Below are positions 6,729 through 10,060 of a stretch of 10,060 nucleotides of DNA, in pieces. The notes below the pieces were generated by a model. The model had not been told where the DNA came from and did not search any database. It saw only the letters and a program-made list of their open reading frames with translations. Position numbers and translations under genes: made by a program. Position 1 is the first letter of the stretch. Every line of letters starts with the position of its first letter. This DNA is from an uncultured Sulfurovum sp. (lineage in GTDB: Bacteria > Campylobacterota > Campylobacteria > Campylobacterales > Sulfurovaceae). The stretch spans positions 1-10,060 of the forward strand of contig CAMZNQ010000038.1 in assembly GCA_947313765.1 (NCBI GenBank), written 5' to 3'.

Positions 6729-8426
6729 ATGATTACTATAAAATCCATTTTAGATGAGATATCTAAACACAAAAAAGTATTAATATGGGCAAATTTGGTA
6801 GCAATCTTCTCTACTCTATTGACAATTCCTATTCCTCTATTGATTCCTATGTTGATTGATGAGATTATTTTAGGAAAAGGTGGAGAGATTACTCAAACCA
6901 TAGACCAATATTTAACTATTAATTCTCCTGAATATTACATATTGGTAGTTCTACTTTTGACACTATTTTTTAAGGCTATATCTCTAATCTTAAATTTAAT
7001 ACATATTAGACTCTTTACTAAAGTCTCAAAAGAGGTAACCTATGTAATTCGTAAACGCTTATTAAATCATCTTCAAACTGTCTCAATGAGTGAGTATGAT
7101 ATGTTAGGTTCAGGTTCTGTATCTGCAAAAGTAATTACAGATGTAGATACTGTAGATAAGTTTATAGCCTCTTCGGTAGGTGAGATAGTAGTGGAGTTTT
7201 TAACAGTAATTAGTATTGCTACTGTTATTTTATATCTAAATTGGCAGATAGCTTTGGTTATCTTACTCTTAAACCCTTTAGTTATGAGTTTCTATCTTCA
7301 TGTATTTAGAAAAGTAGCTAAAATAAAGAAAAAAGAGAATAGAGCCATAGAGATATTCCAAAATTCATTAACTGAAAGTTTAGAGCTTTACAATCAAATA
7401 AGAGTACAAAATCGTGAAGAGTATTTTTTAAATGATATAGATAAAAAAGCAAAAGAGATACGAGATAGAGGTTATCAGTTTGGATTTAGAAGTGAAATGG
7501 CATTAGAGTTCTCTCGTATGTTAATTATGTATTCACATGATATCTTTAGAGCAATGGGTATCTTGATGGTTCTTTTAGGTCTTTTGACTATTGGTAAGAT
7601 GTTGGCTATTTTTGCCTATGCTTGGATTATTATGCGTCCTGTTGATAAGCTTATGAATTTTACACATCTATATTTTAATGCTAAAACCTCAATAGATAGA
7701 TTAAATGAGATATTAGAATTACATCCAGAACCAAAATATAGAGCAAAGGTAGACCCATTTAAAGATAACAAAACAGCATCTATCAAATTGGAGAATCTAT
7801 CTTTCTCTTATGATGGAAAAGTTGATGTTTTAAAAGATATAAATTTAGAGATAAATAGAGGTGAAAAAGTAGCGATTATTGGTCAAACAGGAAGTGGTAA
7901 AACTACACTAGCTCAAATACTTATTGGTCTATATCCCATATCTTCTGGTAATATCTACTATAATAATCATGAAATTAGAGAGATAGGATATGAAAAAATT
8001 CGTGAAAATGTTGGTTTTGTTCTACAATCTCCATTAATGTTCAATAATACAATTCGTTTCAACTTAACCCTTGGAAAAGATTATAGAGATGAAGAGATTT
8101 ATGAAATTTTAAAGTTGGTACAACTCTATGATTTTGTTAATGGATTAGAGAGTAGACTAGATACTATTATTGGAAAAAATGGAACAAAGCTATCAGGTGG
8201 TCAAAGACAACGACTCTCTATTGCACGAGTTCTATTAGATAATCCTAAAGTAATTATTTTCGATGAGTCAACCTCATCTTTAGATAATGATACAGAAGAT
8301 AGACTTTTAGAGGCATTAGATAGCTATATTAAAGATAAAACTACTATTACCATAGCACATAGGAGAACAAGTATTGATAAGGCTGATAGAATCATAAATT
8401 TAGATATTATTAATAATATAGTATAA
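6729..8426 (+). CDS. ABC exporter half-transporter (fused membrane and ATPase domains)
   Basis: From ATG 6729 this is a 565-residue type IV (MsbA/exporter-like) half transporter, presumably a homodimer in the inner membrane. Residues about 15-305 are the six-span domain with PIPLLIPMLIDE after span 1; about 340-560 are the ATPase. Visible motifs are Walker A GQTGSGKTT (lysine 391), Q-loop Q433, signature LSGGQRQR (from 488), Walker B VIIFDE (D512, E513) followed by SSLD, and H-loop H544 in TIAHR. All are intact. The substrate (lipid, peptide or drug) cannot be told; no peptidase domain is present. The frame extends to ATG 6699, but 6729 has AAGAG at the right spacing and starts at the exporter-like MITIKSILDE, so I prefer it. 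A small anchored protein follows 23 bases later, probably co-transcribed. Confidence 0.85.
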   Translation: MITIKSILDEISKHKKVLIWANLVAIFSTLLTIPIPLLIPMLIDEIILGKGGEITQTIDQYLTINSPEYYILVVLLLTLFFKAISLILNLIHIRLFTKVSKEVTYVIRKRLLNHLQTVSMSEYDMLGSGSVSAKVITDVDTVDKFIASSVGEIVVEFLTVISIATVILYLNWQIALVILLLNPLVMSFYLHVFRKVAKIKKKENRAIEIFQNSLTESLELYNQIRVQNREEYFLNDIDKKAKEIRDRGYQFGFRSEMALEFSRMLIMYSHDIFRAMGILMVLLGLLTIGKMLAIFAYAWIIMRPVDKLMNFTHLYFNAKTSIDRLNEILELHPEPKYRAKVDPFKDNKTASIKLENLSFSYDGKVDVLKDINLEINRGEKVAIIGQTGSGKTTLAQILIGLYPISSGNIYYNNHEIREIGYEKIRENVGFVLQSPLMFNNTIRFNLTLGKDYRDEEIYEILKLVQLYDFVNGLESRLDTIIGKNGTKLSGGQRQRLSIARVLLDNPKVIIFDESTSSLDNDTEDRLLEALDSYIKDKTTITIAHRRTSIDKADRIINLDIINNIV

Positions 8427-8449
8427 TTATAAAAAATAAGGATTTTTTA

Positions 8450-8827
8450 ATGAATAAAACAATTATAGTTGTAGGAGTAGTTATCTTCTTTTTTATATCT
8501 TGGTTCACAGGTTTTGTTACAGAGATTAATGAGGATGTTGATGTGAATTATGGTTTTCATGAGAAAGAGTTAATTACAGGAGATAAAGCTATAAGTGGCA
8601 CACTATCAATAGAGGAGAATCAAAAGATATGGAGTACTTCTCCTGTAAAAGATAAAATGTTATCACTCTTTCCCAAATTTATTGAGATGAAAAACTTTAT
8701 TGATGATAATATGGAAGATAGTGATTTTAAAACTAAATTGCTTAATAATATAGATAGTGTAAATGAACGTTATATTGGTGGAGAACTAACTCAACAGAGT
8801 GCAAAAGCATCTCTGTCTAAGTTTTAA
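8450..8827 (+). CDS. Small membrane-anchored protein of unknown function, downstream of the ABC exporter
   Basis: The 125-residue protein has a single N-terminal hydrophobic segment (about 3-23) and a polar, acidic tail of about 100 residues predicted to lie in the periplasm. The tail opens with INEDVDVNYGFHEKE and becomes helical, with a DDNMEDSDFKTKLLNNIDSV stretch. It has no cysteine and no motif I recognise. AAGGA seven bases before the ATG supports the start. It begins 23 bases after the ABC exporter stop on the same strand with no terminator between, so the two are probably one operon and this may be an accessory or substrate-linked partner; that is inference from position only. It ends one base before the convergent OmpA-family gene, with no visible hairpin between them. 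Confidence 0.75.
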   Translation: MNKTIIVVGVVIFFFISWFTGFVTEINEDVDVNYGFHEKELITGDKAISGTLSIEENQKIWSTSPVKDKMLSLFPKFIEMKNFIDDNMEDSDFKTKLLNNIDSVNERYIGGELTQQSAKASLSKF

Positions 8828-8828
8828 C

Positions 8829-9572
8829 CTATATACACGGGTCAATTACTGTCTGTTGGTTAGGGTATAGATATATCTCTACCCTTCTATTTAGTGCCAT
8901 ATTTGATGCAGATGTATTTGGTACAACTGGTTTTGAAAATGAACAACCTCTTGAGTATAGAGGATTTGTAATACCTGAATTTTTTAGAGTATTTCCAACA
9001 GATGAAGCTCTTGCTTCAGATAGTGATTGGTTATGTTGAAAACTTCCTCTGCTATCAGTATGTCCAACAGTTTGAATAATCATATTTGCATAGGCAGGTT
9101 TTTTTAGAGCAGGAATCATCTGTCTAATCTCTGCTTGAGCCGATTGGGTAGGAATGCTCTCATTAGTTCTAAACATCATTGGGTCACGAAACATTATCTT
9201 TACAAACTTATCTGTATTTGATACAACAATCTCATTTGCAGGATTCTTTTCAGCAGTTGGGCTATTGTTTACATTTGTATTTAGAGTCTGTGCTACCTCT
9301 TTAGCTTGTTGGTCAAGACTATAACCAATAGCAGCACCAATAGCAGCACCTGCTATACCACCAATAGCAACACGTTTTTTGGAGTGGTTAGCTGTTGAAC
9401 CACCAACTACAGCACCAAGTATTCCACCTAAAACAGCACCCGTTCCTGCACGATTTGATGTTCCATCAGCATTTTTAATTGTTGGCATAGTCATTCCACC
9501 CTCTACACATCCTCCTAACATAATAGCAACAAGGGAAGAGGCTAATAGAGGTTTAAATAATATTTTTTTCAT
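8829..9572 (-). CDS. OmpA-family lipoprotein with glycine-zipper segment (YiaD-like)
   Basis: The 247-residue protein carries a lipoprotein signal ending in L-G-G-C (C22). A glycine-rich zipper of two hydrophobic hairpin halves follows at about 43-86, with many GxxxG spacings, and then a polar linker. An OmpA C-terminal peptidoglycan-binding domain spans about 120-237. The diaminopimelate-binding pair is visible as D173 in GHTDSRG and R188 in NQSLSEARA, and the closing N-R-R-V-E-I strand is at 228-233. It should tether the outer membrane to peptidoglycan. Two cysteines beyond the lipid one (C210, C246) are unusual for this family and could form a disulfide. AAGGA lies 10 bases before ATG 9572, a rather long spacing. 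It lies 71 bases downstream of pyrE on the same strand. Only a poor promoter-like TATAGT (9606-9601) is visible between them, so it may be co-transcribed. Confidence 0.88.
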   Translation of the reverse strand: MKKILFKPLLASSLVAIMLGGCVEGGMTMPTIKNADGTSNRAGTGAVLGGILGAVVGGSTANHSKKRVAIGGIAGAAIGAAIGYSLDQQAKEVAQTLNTNVNNSPTAEKNPANEIVVSNTDKFVKIMFRDPMMFRTNESIPTQSAQAEIRQMIPALKKPAYANMIIQTVGHTDSRGSFQHNQSLSEARASSVGNTLKNSGITNPLYSRGCSFSKPVVPNTSASNMALNRRVEIYLYPNQQTVIDPCI

Positions 9573-9643
9573 AATTTCACAATCCTTAAATTTATTTAAA
9601 ACTATATTAGTATTTTGTAGATTAACTGTGGATTAATATTTTC

Positions 9644-10060
9644 TTAACTATTTCTACTTCCTGGTTTAATTGCAGTTGAACCATTTTTACACATAGGACA
9701 CTCCTCTGGTGTATACATCTCAAATGTAAAATCATCTAAAGCAAAGAAAGGTACATCAGAAGGTAATTTACATTCAGATTTTTGTTCCATCTCTGAACCA
9801 TTACGTTTACAAAAACCTCTATTTGCAAGTGAAGCAAATGCAACTACTTCTGCTCCAAGTCTCTCTATGATTTCTGAAGCCTCCATAGCTGAACCACCTG
9901 TAGTGATGATATCTTCGCAAATAAGAATTTTTTCACCTTTTTTAACTTCAAATCCACGTCTAAGCTCCATTCCACCATCTTTTCTCTCTACAAAAATAGA
10001 ACGAATATTAAGTGAACGAGCCAATTCATAACCTGCCAATATTCCACCAAGAGCAGGGGC
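9644..10060 (-). CDS. pyrE: Orotate phosphoribosyltransferase, C-terminal 138 residues (5' end outside window)
   Basis: This enzyme joins orotate to PRPP to give orotidine 5'-phosphate in cytosolic pyrimidine synthesis. The visible part starts at [15 protein letters not shown], which holds the conserved PALGG loop. It continues with the lysine-containing flexible-loop region ([18 protein letters not shown]) and the PRPP-binding signature [12 protein letters not shown], whose acidic pair binds ribose. The C-terminus has the CPMC pair and an IKPGSR tail, which I recognise from Campylobacterota-type PyrE; a full-length enzyme of this kind is about 200 residues, so about one third is missing. The frame is open through the window edge at 10060; the TTG at 10039 is internal, not a start. 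No terminator is visible after the TAA at 9644-9646. Confidence 0.93.
   Translation of the reverse strand, partial: APALGGILAGYELARSLNIRSIFVERKDGGMELRRGFEVKKGEKILICEDIITTGGSAMEASEIIERLGAEVVAFASLANRGFCKRNGSEMEQKSECKLPSDVPFFALDDFTFEMYTPEECPMCKNGSTAIKPGSRNS

Noticed and set aside
9379..9636. A + strand 85-codon frame opposite the start of the OmpA lipoprotein gene.
   Set aside because: It is antisense to the glycine-zipper coding region, which explains its proline/alanine-rich sequence, and has no start signals.
9622..9637. TGTGGATTA at 9627-9635, one mismatch from a DnaA box, inside a small direct repeat of ATTAA, as a possible origin element.
   Set aside because: It is a single imperfect site in a 71-base gap between pyrE and an OmpA gene, with no cluster of boxes, no dnaA and no AT-rich unwinding module that stands out from the background.
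10037..10039. TTG as the start codon of a 131-residue PyrE.
   Set aside because: The frame stays open to the window edge and the residues before it (APALGGI) are a conserved part of the enzyme, so the gene begins outside the window.
1..10060. A defence system, CRISPR array, prophage, insertion sequence or RNA gene.
   Set aside because: I saw no transposase, integrase, nuclease, toxin, regularly spaced repeat, tRNA-like cloverleaf or rRNA segment. Gene content is envelope and housekeeping, with even composition.

Overview
The window is AT-rich, with genes packed on both strands. It reads as an ordinary chromosomal stretch from a low-GC Gram-negative bacterium. Two lipoproteins (one an OmpA-type peptidoglycan binder), a fused LplT/PlsC/acyl-ACP-synthetase protein and a PyrE ending in a CPMC...KPGSR tail together suggest Campylobacterota, such as a Sulfurimonas- or Sulfurovum-like sulfur oxidiser. 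That placement comes from recognising families by eye, not from a search.

Layout, left to right. Bases 3-131 are the last 42 codons of an unidentified + strand gene. A 195-base gap follows, holding a GTAG-flanked hairpin that looks like a REP element and a well-formed sigma70 promoter. Bases 327-3767 encode one 1146-residue protein that joins a lysophospholipid flippase, an acyltransferase and an acyl-ACP synthetase (LplT-Aas). A hairpin separates it from a convergent - strand gene for a membrane-anchored CAP/SCP-domain protein (3814-5043). The divergent gap 5044-5212 carries extended -10 promoters for both directions. Bases 5213-6004 hold one multi-membrane-span reading frame cut in two by a single in-frame TAA lying between an A5 and an A12 run. 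It converges on a thioredoxin-fold (TlpA-like) lipoprotein gene (6009-6638), and a hairpin contains both stop codons. Next is a + strand pair: an ABC exporter (about 6729-8426) and a small anchored protein of unknown function (8450-8827). It converges, with a one-base gap, on an OmpA-family lipoprotein (8829-9572). The window ends inside pyrE (9644 to beyond 10060).

Most of the genes concern the cell envelope: phospholipid repair (Aas), envelope thiol chemistry (TlpA-like), export (ABC protein plus partner) and outer membrane-peptidoglycan anchoring (OmpA lipoprotein). They alternate in strand and each has its own regulatory region, so only 6729-8827 looks like an operon and no single pathway unites the window. 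I found no mobile element, CRISPR array, RNA gene or defence-type cassette. The most informative oddities are the interrupted membrane-protein gene, the REP-like hairpin, the poly-A tract inside the CAP-gene promoter spacer, and the uncharacterised partner of the ABC exporter.
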